Below are positions 7,503 to 16,916 of a stretch of 62,177 nucleotides of DNA, piece by piece (the stretch's first letter is position 1; each line of letters starts with the position of its first letter). The position numbers and the translations under genes are program-made. The notes below the pieces were generated by a model. That model saw only the letters and a list, made by a program, of their open reading frames with translations. It was not told the origin of the DNA and ran no database searches. Origin of the DNA: Anaerolineae bacterium (GTDB lineage Bacteria > Chloroflexota > Anaerolineae > Anaerolineales > Villigracilaceae); NCBI GenBank assembly GCA_022013685.1, contig JAKLPV010000236.1:1-62177 (forward strand). The letters run 5' to 3'.

Positions 7503-9503
7503 CTATTTGGGCAGGATGTTGACCAGGTTGGTGGCGGCGCTGACGACGGTTTTCATGAACTCAGTGCGGCTTTCCTGGGCCTGTTTGACCATCTGCATGT
7601 GGATCTCCCAGACTTCGGTATCGACTTCGCCGTCTTTCTTCGGCAGGCAGACGATCGTATCGCCATCAACGTTGATGCGGGTAAAAGCGCGCAGTTCGGC
7701 ATTGGTCATCTTTTTGTTCTCGAATTTGGCTCCGGCCAGGTCTTCTGCGACATAGGTCGAGATTTCGAGGCTGGCGGCATCGTCGAGCGCGTCTGACAGG
7801 TACTTGCCGACTTTATCGAGAAATTCTTTTAACTGGCCGGTCAGGCGCGGGGCGGATTCGCCTGCGGCGCCTTCGGCTGGTTTCTTGAACGAGTCAAGAA
7901 TGCCGTAATTTTCGCCCGGCCCGCCCGATGCAGCTTTGGCGGTCGGGGTGCGGTCGACAATATCGGGCTGGAAGCTGGCTGAAACGCCAGAAACGGAGGC
8001 GGGGGACTTGGAAACGATTGCGCCGAGTGAAGCGCGTTCGGCGGCAGGGGTTTCCTTGTCTTTCAAAATCATGCGCGCCGCCGGGTCGCCGAGCAGGGCA
8101 TAGTTGCGAGCGTCGTTATTTGAAGTCCACATGCCAGCCAGTTTGACTTCGTCCTGGGTTTCGGGGGTGGTTTCGTCCAGTTCGCTGGTCAGGTCGGTCG
8201 AGATTTCGGCGTAGCGTTCGTTAAAGTACTCAGTGGCGTTGCCGGCCGGTTTGCCGTTGAGCAGGGCGTTGATGGTTGAATCGAAGGTTTCGACATCGCG
8301 GACAGTACCGTCCCACATGATTGAAGAACCCCAGGCGCGTTCGATATGGGCGAATACACCCAGCGCGCCACCTTTAGGATGGCTGAGCAACTTCATGGGA
8401 AGTTGCGAAAGGAAAGCATGCGGCGCAATCTCTTTTGGTTCACCAAAGGCCTGGCGGTAGAAATTATCCATTTTGGGCGTGCCGCCGCCATAGCAGGCAA
8501 AAATGAAGGCCATCATGCCAAAGACATCCGCATCTGAAGCAATATCATCGGCGGAGAAATAATGTTCTTCGGTGATCGGTTTGCGCACTTTGGGGCCGGG
8601 CCAATCCTGGCAAAGCAGCGCCCCGGTGTGCGGCAGTTGGCGCGGGTCGCTCATTTTGAAGTTCATGCCGTGGCTGGCGGTGAAGAGCAGGGCCGGGGTG
8701 TCTTTTCCGCCAAGATAGTTGCCAAGGGTTGATTTTGTGGCCTTGGCCGGGGCGACAACATCCAGTTTCCAGTCCTTATAACCCTTTTTCATGCCATCCG
8801 CCAACGGCTTGATCAGATGCTCGGAAGACATCTGGGTGGCGCGGTCATCGGGATTGGCAACGCCGAAAAATGCCGCCCGTTTGCCACGCGAAATTCCCTT
8901 GGTCTCGGCTTCGACCACCGATTTGGCGTACTGGTAGTAATCTTCCAGTTTTTCGAAGTAGATGCGGCCTACAGCATATTGCACATCCAACTGGTACTGC
9001 ACGCTGAAGGGAATGGTCTCCGGCGAGCCGACCAGCATCAGGTAATAAGGCACTTTTTCAGGGTCAGCCGGGCCGGGGCCGCGACCGAAACGCTTCAGGA
9101 AATCGTTTTTGCTCTCGCCCTGTTTGTAGCCGTTCTCTTCGCCGATGAACTCACGATAGTAATGGGCGACTTTTGCAGCGGCCTGTTTTTTGCGATGATC
9201 GAGCAGAGGCTTGATAGCCTCCTTGAGAGCCTCGACCGATTTCTTGGGCAGGTTGTTGGGGAAGACCACGCCCCAGCCGGTTTCATCGAGCTTGGTATCA
9301 TCGATACCCTCTGCGACGCCAAAATGATCTGCTTTTTGCTTGTCTAGCGCCCGGCGGCGGCGCAGATCTTCCCAGTCAGCGGGTGTTAATTTTTGTCCGC
9401 GGGCCACCTTTGAGATCATCTCGGTGGTAATGGTTGCTCCCAGTTCGTCGCTGTATGAGCCGCCATCCGCATTGATACCGTTCAGTTGTAACTCTTGCGA
9501 CAT
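7503..9503 (-). CDS. caspase-like peptidase, C25 (gingipain) fold, with C-terminal adaptor module
   Basis: A 666-residue protein. The caspase-haemoglobinase fold is indicated by a hydrophobic strand ending in a catalytic His (ALLFTASHG, His278) and another ending in the nucleophile (AFIFACYGGG, Cys337). An upstream VPYYLMLVGSPETIPF strand and VQYAVGR (Arg180) are typical of C25 relatives. Unlike gingipains it has no signal peptide, so it probably acts inside the cell. Residues 1-150 are a helical N-terminal region. After about residue 500 there is a low-complexity linker and then the module shared with the 104-residue protein. Translation starts behind GGAAGGAGA. The gene follows the STAND-WD40 gene by about 23 bases. 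The likely role is an effector protease released or directed by the STAND protein. The fold call is strong; the substrate is unknown. Confidence 0.8.
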   Translation of the reverse strand: MSQELQLNGINADGGSYSDELGATITTEMISKVARGQKLTPADWEDLRRRRALDKQKADHFGVAEGIDDTKLDETGWGVVFPNNLPKKSVEALKEAIKPLLDHRKKQAAAKVAHYYREFIGEENGYKQGESKNDFLKRFGRGPGPADPEKVPYYLMLVGSPETIPFSVQYQLDVQYAVGRIYFEKLEDYYQYAKSVVEAETKGISRGKRAAFFGVANPDDRATQMSSEHLIKPLADGMKKGYKDWKLDVVAPAKATKSTLGNYLGGKDTPALLFTASHGMNFKMSDPRQLPHTGALLCQDWPGPKVRKPITEEHYFSADDIASDADVFGMMAFIFACYGGGTPKMDNFYRQAFGEPKEIAPHAFLSQLPMKLLSHPKGGALGVFAHIERAWGSSIMWDGTVRDVETFDSTINALLNGKPAGNATEYFNERYAEISTDLTSELDETTPETQDEVKLAGMWTSNNDARNYALLGDPAARMILKDKETPAAERASLGAIVSKSPASVSGVSASFQPDIVDRTPTAKAASGGPGENYGILDSFKKPAEGAAGESAPRLTGQLKEFLDKVGKYLSDALDDAASLEISTYVAEDLAGAKFENKKMTNAELRAFTRINVDGDTIVCLPKKDGEVDTEVWEIHMQMVKQAQESRTEFMKTVVSAATNLVNILPK

Positions 9504-9526
9504 AGTAATCTCTCCTTCCAGGGCTG

Positions 9527-12500
9527 TTAGGGGATAGGTTGGATTGCTTCAGAACAAATTTCAGCTTCGGGCGAGGCAGGTTCGGTTTCCTGACAGTTAA
9601 GGTTGAGGCGCAAACGATTTTCGGCCAGCGCAACCAGTTCTGCGTTATCGAGGGTGAAGCCGCGTACCGTCCAATCGTTGACGACGGCTACCACCTCGGT
9701 ACTGTTGACTGGCGAAATTTCGATGTCAAGCAGGGTATCATCATTGGCAAAGGCATAGGCGCGCAAAGTGTAGATCACGCTCCATTCTTGTTTGGCGCTA
9801 TTTTTTAACTCCCAAACTTTGATGACGCCATCGGCCCCAGCGCTCAGCATATATTCTTTATCTGATATGGAGGAGAATGTGACGCTAAAAATGGTTGCCA
9901 GGTGCTCTCGATAGGTTTGCAGGATGCGCTTTTCATCCGGGGTTTCAGGGCGAATGTCCCAGATGATCAGGGCGGCATCGTCGCCAACTGAAACGAGGCG
10001 CGTTCCATCGGCGCTAAAGTCAATATCACGCACAAAGTCTTCGTGGCCGCTGAGGGTAATTTGCAGCGCGCCGCTTTGCGCATCAATGATGTAGATATTT
10101 TCATCTTCGCGGTATTGAACAGCGATGGATGTGCTGTCCATGTTAAATTGAACCTGGGATACAACCTTTTTGGATGCATCCGGGCCGAGGATGTCTTTGT
10201 AGCCGAAGGCATCTAACTGTTTGGCGGTGGCGGCGTCCCACAAGATGACATCCCCGGCCTGGGTTCCAGATGCGATCCACAGATCGTTGGGGCTGAAATC
10301 GGCAGTGTAGACCGGGCCGTTATGTTCGAGCGCCAGGAGCGGAGCGCGGCTTTCAACATCCCACAGGATGACGGTTTTATCGAGGCTGGCAGAAATCAGT
10401 TTCGAACCAGTTGAATTAAAGTCCACCGTGAAGATGCCCGAGGTATGCCCGACCAGGGGTTTTCCGCTTAATTGGCCGGTTTTAGAGTCGACGAGCAGGA
10501 TTTCGCCAGGCAAGCCATAGCTCGGGTAGGGTGAGTTGCTGTCTTTGGCAAGTGAAATCGGCACGGCTAGCAGAGTTCCCTGAGGGTTATAGTCCACATC
10601 TTCAGCGTAGCCTGAAGCTCCTTGTTCGGTTTCAAGATCACGGGTAAAGCGCTCGTAGTTCCCGCTCCACGAAATGTCCCAGAGCCGGACGGTGCCATCT
10701 GCGCTGGCAGATGCCAACAGGCCATCATCCAGCGGGTTGAGAGCAACTGCATAGACCTGGTCGGTGTGGCCGCGCAGTTCGAGCTTGGGACGTCCATATA
10801 CGCCGCCCCAAATGCGGATGGAACGGTCGGCTCCGGCAGAGATGATTTCACCTTCAACAGCATCGGAATCGGAACCGGGGCGGATCGCCAGACCGTAGAC
10901 CCAATCGTCGTGCCCGCCAATTTTCATGATCTGGCTGCCGCTGGCAATATCCCAAACATAAACATTGCCGTCGGTTGATGCGCTGATGAGACGCTGACTG
11001 TTGAGACTGAAGGTTACGCCCGTCATGCGCGGCGGATTGGAGATGATGCGCGATGGGAGAGTGAAGGATGCGATTCTGGCAAAGCTGGAGAGCTGCCAGA
11101 CTTTGGATGTGCCGTCGAGCGAGGCGCTGGCGATGAAAGCGCCATCGGGGCTGAAGGCAACGGCTTCAACACCTTCTTTGTGTTCGCTGAAGGTATTGAT
11201 TTCGCTCAGGTCGCTGACGTTCCAGAGTTTTAGCTGCCCATCTGCGCCGCCCGTGAGCAGTTGGGCGCTATCGGGGCTAAAGGCCAGCCCCCAGATGGTG
11301 CCTTCGTGCGCGGCAGTTTTTCGGCGCACTTCCTGCCAGAAGGCAGTATCCCACACAATGATTTCGCTTTTGGCGTTGGTGGCAACCAGCAATTTACCAT
11401 CCGGGCTGAAGGATAGGTTGGTTGCACCGTAAGAGTCTGGGGCAGGGTCAGGGTTGATTTCAAAGCTGTATAAGGACTGGCGGGTTGCGCCGGATGCATC
11501 CCAAATTTTGACGCTGCCATCGCGGCTGGCGGATGCCAGGAAACGGCCATCGGGGCTGTATGAGACGGCATACACCCGGTCAGTGTGACCGTAGTAAGTG
11601 CGCATCAGGCGCAGGGCGGGCAAGGCGCGGTGCAGGGCTTCGACGGCGCCAGGCAGGGGTGGTTGGGTATTGTTCATGGCGCGTACGGCCAAAAGCAGGC
11701 TCTCAACCGGGTCGATTTTTATGGCGCTGAGTGAGTCGGCTGCAAGCTGGCCAGTATCGGCACGGTTGCGAGCGATATTGGCCTGAATAAACATAAAGAC
11801 GGCCACAGTCAGGGCTACCAGGCTGATAGCCAGCAGGCTTTGCACGATGCGGTTATTTCTCTTTTCGCGCAGCGTTTGTTGGTGGAATTTTTGGCAGGCT
11901 TCAAGAAAACTCCATTCGACCTCGGTCATGATGTCTGCGTTTTCTTTTGCCCAGAGCGCCGATGCCAGATAATCCTTCCCGAACAATAATAGTCCGTCTG
12001 AACGCCCTTGCAAGTTCCAAACATCTGCTGCGCGTTGGAAAAGACTTAAGTTTTTTTCAAACCACTGGGTGTTATCAAGACGCACGGGTTGGATCAGCCG
12101 GTCGTGCGCCAGTTCATACCAGGTTGCGCCGCCGCGTTTCTCGGTGCGGACAAGATAGGTTTTCTCGAGTTCTTCAATAACGTGATTGGGCAGTCCATCG
12201 CTTTGTTCCGGCGCCCTGAGCACCTGACTGCGGATGCCCTGCGGACTGATCAGTTTTCGGTCAAACCACTCTCGAATGCTTCTCTCTCGCACAGCGGTTT
12301 TGTTGGCTGTAGCGGCAACCTGCAAGGAATAAAAATCGGACAGGGCATTGTCAACATTGCCAATTGCTTCAATATCATCCAACTCGATCGAAGTATGCTC
12401 GCGTGGCAGTTCAGTCCACAGGCGGCGACAGACCACTTGCAGTTGCACCGGTTCGACATACTCGCCCGGTTGTTCGGTCGAAGTCCCGTCTGGCAGTTGG

Positions 12501-13276
12501 ACCTGCATCATGCGCAGGTCGTCTGCCAATTTTTGTGCGGCATCGTCAGCAAAGTCAATTCCCTGGGTCTTGGCGGGCTTCTGAATGGCGGATAAAGCTG
12601 CCTCGGCCTGGAGCAGGCGCAGACGATAGCGCGTGGAAAATCCGGTTGGTACAGGTCGGATGTAAGAATCAAGGCGCGGCAGGTAATCCTCGCGCAAGGC
12701 ATACAAACACCAGATGTTGCGATCTCGCAAGATTTCGCCCAGTTGATTGAAGAAATCCTGTTTGGCTTCGCGTTCAGCAGGTGCAATAGTGATGATTTCT
12801 TCGCCCTGGTCAATGATCAGCACAAGGGAGCGGCTATCATCATAATCTTTATCCACTTGCCTGGCGCGCTCACGATATTTTTTCAGGTAATCGTTCAAGC
12901 GCAGAGAGATGAGTTCATTCTGCGAGAAACGGTTTTCAGGCAAGACCGATTCTTCGACCGACAAAAACATGCTGTAAATATAGCGATTGAAGTGTTCATC
13001 CAGTTCGATGTCATGGGGCGGCTCCTGGCTTAGCCGCATGACCGGTAAAACATCAAAACTATTCTCTTCAAGAGACGGGATAAGCGACGCATTCAGCAGG
13101 GAGCTTTTTCCCGCGCCGGAGGGGGAGTACATCATCACGATGCGTTCGGCGATCAGCAGGTCTGCCAGTTCGGCGCTTTCCTGTTCTCGGCCATAAAGGG
13201 TTTCGCCGCGGCGATAGGGCCGTGGACCGACATACGGATTGGGGCGTGAAATCAAAGTTTCAGCATTTTCAGGCAT
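9527..13276 (-). CDS. nSTAND1-type NTPase with transmembrane segment and WD40 propeller
   Basis: A 1,249-residue protein. The N-terminal PYVGPRPYRRGETLYGRE motif precedes a P-loop (SPSGAGKSS, Lys57), a Walker B (LVLIIDQGEE, Asp156), a sensor-like ALREDYLPRL and the winged-helix AHDRLI motif near residue 390, which is the STAND architecture. One strongly hydrophobic helix (about 479-501) suggests membrane attachment. From about residue 560 to 1200 there are 12 or more WD40 repeats (HTDRVYAVSYSPDGRFLASAS...VKIWD), enough for two propellers. There is no N-terminal effector domain, so the effector is expected in trans, and the neighbouring CHAT and C25-like genes fit. The WD40 part would sense or scaffold and the NTPase would switch. 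Only three bases separate it from the upstream CHAT-SIR2 gene. Family call very secure; role inferred. Confidence 0.9.
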   Translation of the reverse strand: MPENAETLISRPNPYVGPRPYRRGETLYGREQESAELADLLIAERIVMMYSPSGAGKSSLLNASLIPSLEENSFDVLPVMRLSQEPPHDIELDEHFNRYIYSMFLSVEESVLPENRFSQNELISLRLNDYLKKYRERARQVDKDYDDSRSLVLIIDQGEEIITIAPAEREAKQDFFNQLGEILRDRNIWCLYALREDYLPRLDSYIRPVPTGFSTRYRLRLLQAEAALSAIQKPAKTQGIDFADDAAQKLADDLRMMQVQLPDGTSTEQPGEYVEPVQLQVVCRRLWTELPREHTSIELDDIEAIGNVDNALSDFYSLQVAATANKTAVRERSIREWFDRKLISPQGIRSQVLRAPEQSDGLPNHVIEELEKTYLVRTEKRGGATWYELAHDRLIQPVRLDNTQWFEKNLSLFQRAADVWNLQGRSDGLLLFGKDYLASALWAKENADIMTEVEWSFLEACQKFHQQTLREKRNNRIVQSLLAISLVALTVAVFMFIQANIARNRADTGQLAADSLSAIKIDPVESLLLAVRAMNNTQPPLPGAVEALHRALPALRLMRTYYGHTDRVYAVSYSPDGRFLASASRDGSVKIWDASGATRQSLYSFEINPDPAPDSYGATNLSFSPDGKLLVATNAKSEIIVWDTAFWQEVRRKTAAHEGTIWGLAFSPDSAQLLTGGADGQLKLWNVSDLSEINTFSEHKEGVEAVAFSPDGAFIASASLDGTSKVWQLSSFARIASFTLPSRIISNPPRMTGVTFSLNSQRLISASTDGNVYVWDIASGSQIMKIGGHDDWVYGLAIRPGSDSDAVEGEIISAGADRSIRIWGGVYGRPKLELRGHTDQVYAVALNPLDDGLLASASADGTVRLWDISWSGNYERFTRDLETEQGASGYAEDVDYNPQGTLLAVPISLAKDSNSPYPSYGLPGEILLVDSKTGQLSGKPLVGHTSGIFTVDFNSTGSKLISASLDKTVILWDVESRAPLLALEHNGPVYTADFSPNDLWIASGTQAGDVILWDAATAKQLDAFGYKDILGPDASKKVVSQVQFNMDSTSIAVQYREDENIYIIDAQSGALQITLSGHEDFVRDIDFSADGTRLVSVGDDAALIIWDIRPETPDEKRILQTYREHLATIFSVTFSSISDKEYMLSAGADGVIKVWELKNSAKQEWSVIYTLRAYAFANDDTLLDIEISPVNSTEVVAVVNDWTVRGFTLDNAELVALAENRLRLNLNCQETEPASPEAEICSEAIQPIP

Positions 13277-13279
13277 GGT

Positions 13280-15349
13280 TTACTCTTTCTGCGCCGCTTC
13301 CCATTGCCGGGCCAACTGGCAAATAAAATCGTCGGACTTTCCCCAATAAACGTTGATCTCAGAATCTCCAAAGTACTTTTCAACGAATTTGCGCGCCCGC
13401 CGGGTGTCAATGTTACGCGCGTCATCCAACTCGACCTGGACACCGATATGGGCGTAGCGTCCGCGCCGTGCGCTTCCTTGCTGGATCATCACCGTGCGAA
13501 ACAGCGCCCGGAAAGCCCAATCGTCCAGTTGAAAGCCCAAAACCAACAGGTTGGCGTCGGTCATGGCGCGTGTGATCAGGGCCGGGATGATGGCTGGGGT
13601 GCGCTTTTTTGCGGTCGTGAATCCGATCAGGAATTCATAATAATCATCTTCGGTCAGGACCATCGATTCGGGGTTTTTCAGGTGACCGAAGAGATGATAG
13701 ACCAGCGGGCGGTCAACGGTCGGGCGGTAATCCGCTTCACGGTCGTAGATCGATTCTTCGTAAAAGCGCTCACTCCACGGGCAAATCGCCACTTCTGGCT
13801 TACGTCCGGCCTCGATAAGGGCTTCGGCCAGCAGGTTATCGTAATTGGTGGTGATGTAAATTGGCAGGGGCAGGTTGGCAAGCACTTTATGCTGTTCGTA
13901 TTCCTGGCTTTTGCGGAATTTTCCGCCGCATACATTTAATAATTCCAAAAGGTTCGTGTTGGGCTTTTTGAGATTATCCGGTAAATCATCGCCAAATCGC
14001 TGCTGAAGGGTGGCGCGGATCATACTGTTGACAGAAGTGAGCAGCGTGTCCAAGCTTTGGTTTGAAGCAACAAACTGGGTCACTTGCGGCAGGGCTTCCT
14101 GGTAAAAAGACGCCAATGGAAAGTTAAACTTCTTGGCAAGGCCGATCGACATATCGCGCCACGAGCCCAGCATCGGTTCGTACAATCCCGGCCCCAGGAT
14201 GGGCGTGCATTTTTCATTCTGAATAGCCGCGATAATCGCCGGCCACTTGTCGAATTCGCCGCCTGCGCCCAGCCCCGGCACGTACCAGATCTTGCCGCTG
14301 CGCAGACGCATGAACAGGACCGGCATCCAGAAATCTTGGGCATCACGGATGCTCCCGCGCGCGACCGCCAGGGCCCGGTCAATTTGCCCATCGCGATTAA
14401 GTTCGCTGAAAAACAGGGGCATGAAATTCTTAATACTTTGCATACTGACATTGCCTTGCATGGCGATCACCGCCGGGATACCCGCCTGGGACAGGCGCGG
14501 CCCGATCGCTTGCAGGGTGTTGCCTGCGCCTTTACCCGCACTCTGGCACGAAGCCAGCACCACTAGCCTCGGCTGGTTGACCAGTTCATTGATGCGAACC
14601 GCCAGTTGCGATGCCAGCACGCGCTCGGCTTTCCCTTCATCGTTTTCGAGCCAGAGCAGGGGCTCGCTGGCATTGGTCAATGTTCCGTGGGCGGCGATGT
14701 ATAAAATATCGTACCCATCGCGTAATTTTTCAACCAGTTGGTTGAGAGTGGCATGTTCGTCAGGTTTTGCCGGCAGGAAAGTCATTGGGATCGCGCCCAG
14801 CGACTCTTTGGCGCGTTCGATTTCACCGTCGCGATCGACATCTGCCAGCTTGTACTCGGCCAGCCCCTGGGGGGCGGCAACCATTACCAGCGCTTTCAAA
14901 TCCCCTTTGGGGCGCAATTTGACCGGACGCAAGTCTAGTGCGCTCAAGTAGCGTGAGAAGAGCACCTTTTCGCCGGTAAAAAGTGGTGAGCCGTCTTGCG
15001 GGTCACGCATGCTTTCCCAGTAAATGCTGTTGAGTTGCCAGGCGCTGGCGCTGACCAAGAGACGCAGACGCAAGGCGCTGCCCAAGGCTTGTGCGCTGGC
15101 GCGGGCTTTGGCCCATAAATCGGCCATGCCTGGGTCTTTGAAAAATACTTCACTTAATCTTTTGCCATAATCTTCGGGAACGATGATCAGGTCTTCAAAA
15201 TCGAGCGGATCGTATTCCATGACGATCGGTTTGTCATGGCCGAAAAGCGCATCGACATCGCTATTGGGTAACGTCAATCGCCCTTCGATGCTGTATATTT
15301 TTTCGTCACGCAGGTGCAAGCTTAGTTCAAGGTCAGCAAATTCAGCCAA
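13280..15349 (-). CDS. CHAT protease fused to SIR2-like domain
   Basis: A 689-residue protein starting at a TTG behind AGAGAGGT. Residues 1-150 are a strand-rich N-terminal region. Residues 150-345 form a CHAT caspase-like domain with the catalytic pair His221 (ILYIAAHG) and Cys268 (LVVLASCQSAGKG). From about residue 370 a SIR2-like Rossmann domain follows: TPILGPGL, TTNYDNLL (Asn502), YHLFGH with His552, VLTEDDYYEF and LLVLGFQLDDW. SIR2-like domains of this type in defence proteins often degrade NAD; CHAT domains are proteases such as separase and the TPR-CHAT of type III-E CRISPR. Both active sites appear intact, making this a possible dual effector. There is no signal peptide, so it should be cytoplasmic. 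It is translated just before the STAND gene. Confidence 0.88.
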   Translation of the reverse strand: MAEFADLELSLHLRDEKIYSIEGRLTLPNSDVDALFGHDKPIVMEYDPLDFEDLIIVPEDYGKRLSEVFFKDPGMADLWAKARASAQALGSALRLRLLVSASAWQLNSIYWESMRDPQDGSPLFTGEKVLFSRYLSALDLRPVKLRPKGDLKALVMVAAPQGLAEYKLADVDRDGEIERAKESLGAIPMTFLPAKPDEHATLNQLVEKLRDGYDILYIAAHGTLTNASEPLLWLENDEGKAERVLASQLAVRINELVNQPRLVVLASCQSAGKGAGNTLQAIGPRLSQAGIPAVIAMQGNVSMQSIKNFMPLFFSELNRDGQIDRALAVARGSIRDAQDFWMPVLFMRLRSGKIWYVPGLGAGGEFDKWPAIIAAIQNEKCTPILGPGLYEPMLGSWRDMSIGLAKKFNFPLASFYQEALPQVTQFVASNQSLDTLLTSVNSMIRATLQQRFGDDLPDNLKKPNTNLLELLNVCGGKFRKSQEYEQHKVLANLPLPIYITTNYDNLLAEALIEAGRKPEVAICPWSERFYEESIYDREADYRPTVDRPLVYHLFGHLKNPESMVLTEDDYYEFLIGFTTAKKRTPAIIPALITRAMTDANLLVLGFQLDDWAFRALFRTVMIQQGSARRGRYAHIGVQVELDDARNIDTRRARKFVEKYFGDSEINVYWGKSDDFICQLARQWEAAQKE

Positions 15350-15374
15350 AATCGACCTCTCTCAAAATATAAAG

Positions 15375-15405
15375 CTTCCGCCAGGGTTCAGGACACTGGC
15401 GGAAG
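15375..15405 (-). terminator. hairpin between first and second operon genes
   Basis: A perfect 10-bp stem (CTTCCGCCAG/CTGGCGGAAG) with an 11-base loop, followed on the minus strand by the weak T-rich tract CTTTATATTTTG. It lies between the stop of the peptidase/SH3 gene and the ribosome site of the CHAT-SIR2 gene. It could be a partial terminator or mRNA-processing hairpin that sets the ratio of the first protein to the others. Confidence 0.6.
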
Positions 15406-15414
15406 TTAAACTAC

Positions 15415-16857
15415 TTAGCAATCAGCAGGAGAAATTTGCGGAATGGGATCTTCCGGGCGCTCCAAGACGCACCAGGCAGCCACATATCCTTCGTTTTCGT
15501 TGACATCGCGGACGTGAATCCATTCACCCGGTTGGCCTATTTTCCCCGCCGCAATATCGGGCGGTTCGATGGCAATCAGCTCACTATCCATGGGCAGGCG
15601 TTTGATCAGCGTATCTTTGGAAATATACGGGAACTGGCGCAAGGCCACATTTTCTTCGGATGTGCGCAACAGCACCGGCAGGATCTCGCCAATCGAGAAG
15701 TTCGGACCGCTGGTCTGGCGCTGCGCTTCGGGGCCGAAGGCTGCTGCTCCCAGGCTGACGATGTTGACATACCAGGCCGCCACCACGCCCTGGGTGTTTT
15801 GAACGTCGGCCACTTTCAGCCACTCGTACATCGTCCCGACCTTGCGCTTGACTTCAGCCGCAGTTTCAAGGACTTTCAACTCTGCGCCTGTTGGCAGCAC
15901 TTTCAGGATGGTGGCGTCAGTTGTATCGGGCTTTGAGCGCAGCTTCAACCCGTCCACGCTGGCCTTGACCACCGGCGCATCCTTCGGGACGGCAACCACC
16001 GCCGGAGGGGTGCCGGGCGCAGGGGCGTTGGCGTTTTTGGCTTTCGAAACCAACCAGGCCGCTGTGTAGCCTTCGGTACCGTCTGTCAGCTTGACCGGAA
16101 TCCATTGGTTTTGCTGCCCAATCTTCGGGTTGGCTGTTGCGTCCACTTCCAGTATTTTCATTTCGGTATTAATGGCAACGCGCTTGAGAAGCGTATTGTC
16201 GGCTACCAGGGTCTGTGAGCGGATGGCCAGCTCGTCGGCAGTGGCATAGACCGGGAAGGAGGCGTAAACGCCCTTATCCAGTTTGGGCGGCGCGGGCGGC
16301 GGCAGCGGCGCGCCGGGGCCGTCGAAATACATCACGCCGGTTATAAGTTTGGCTACTTCTTTTGTCTTTGCAATTTGCGCGTATTTCGAGTTCTTAAGCG
16401 AAATTTTTCCGTTCGCAACCGGAAACGGATATGGGTCATAAACCAGGTAATCGTCATCCTGTTTGCCATACACAACCATGTAGTGGGTCTGCACCCCGGC
16501 CTGCGGCGACCAGTCCACTTCGATGATCACCGGTTTGCCGCGCCCCAACCAGGCGTCGATTTCTGCCAGCGGAGCGGGGGCATTGGCGCAGTTGACATAG
16601 GTTACATAGCGAATGCCTGGCAACGCCGCCGGGACCGCGCCAGGGATCATGAAGGCCGTCCCGGCAGAAAAACCGGCCACTTTTTTCATTTTTTCATTTA
16701 ATGAGTCGGGGGTTTCATTCACGCCATAAGCCGAAGCCAGCATCGAGACGCTGGTCAGCAGGCAGCCAAAATTGCCCAGGGTCGATGTTTTATCAAACCC
16801 AAGCAGTTTGGCTTTCCAAGCCGGGTCGGTTTGTGAGTATTGCTTCAATTCAGCCAT
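15415..16857 (-). CDS. papain/C39-like peptidase with SH3 domains
   Basis: The start at 16857 is preferred because GAGGAG lies just upstream. The product has 480 residues. Residues 1-185 form a peptidase_C39_2-like domain: YSQTDPAW (Gln9), LGNFGCLLTSVSML (Cys32), THYMVVYGKQ (His125) and YLVYDPY (Asp141) supply a papain-type Gln/Cys/His/Asp set. Three SH3b-like domains follow at about 200-280, 300-375 and 395-470, each with a WIPVKLTDGTEGYTAAWLV-like core. SH3b domains often bind cell-wall peptides, but there is no signal peptide here, so the protein probably stays inside unless exported another way. First gene of the operon, with its own TATAAT about 60 bases upstream. It may process a partner protein of the operon (inference). 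Confidence 0.82.
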   Translation of the reverse strand: MAELKQYSQTDPAWKAKLLGFDKTSTLGNFGCLLTSVSMLASAYGVNETPDSLNEKMKKVAGFSAGTAFMIPGAVPAALPGIRYVTYVNCANAPAPLAEIDAWLGRGKPVIIEVDWSPQAGVQTHYMVVYGKQDDDYLVYDPYPFPVANGKISLKNSKYAQIAKTKEVAKLITGVMYFDGPGAPLPPPAPPKLDKGVYASFPVYATADELAIRSQTLVADNTLLKRVAINTEMKILEVDATANPKIGQQNQWIPVKLTDGTEGYTAAWLVSKAKNANAPAPGTPPAVVAVPKDAPVVKASVDGLKLRSKPDTTDATILKVLPTGAELKVLETAAEVKRKVGTMYEWLKVADVQNTQGVVAAWYVNIVSLGAAAFGPEAQRQTSGPNFSIGEILPVLLRTSEENVALRQFPYISKDTLIKRLPMDSELIAIEPPDIAAGKIGQPGEWIHVRDVNENEGYVAAWCVLERPEDPIPQISPADC

Positions 16858-16916
16858 ATTTCTCCTCGCCTTATTATGTATGACAGACAAAACGGGTCTT
16901 TTTTAACCCTGCTAAA

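Noticed and set aside
7503..9503. Secreted gingipain-type virulence protease
   Set aside because: The C25-like fold is present but there is no signal peptide or secretion tail, and the neighbours are intracellular signalling proteins.
9527..13276. Avs-type antiviral STAND
   Set aside because: Avs proteins carry an N-terminal effector and TPR-like sensors; this one has no N-terminal effector and has WD40 repeats with a membrane helix.
13280..15349. Protein deacetylase (classical sirtuin)
   Set aside because: The SIR2-like part lacks the zinc-binding cysteines and typical sirtuin HG context, and is fused to CHAT; defence-type SIR2 domains fit better.
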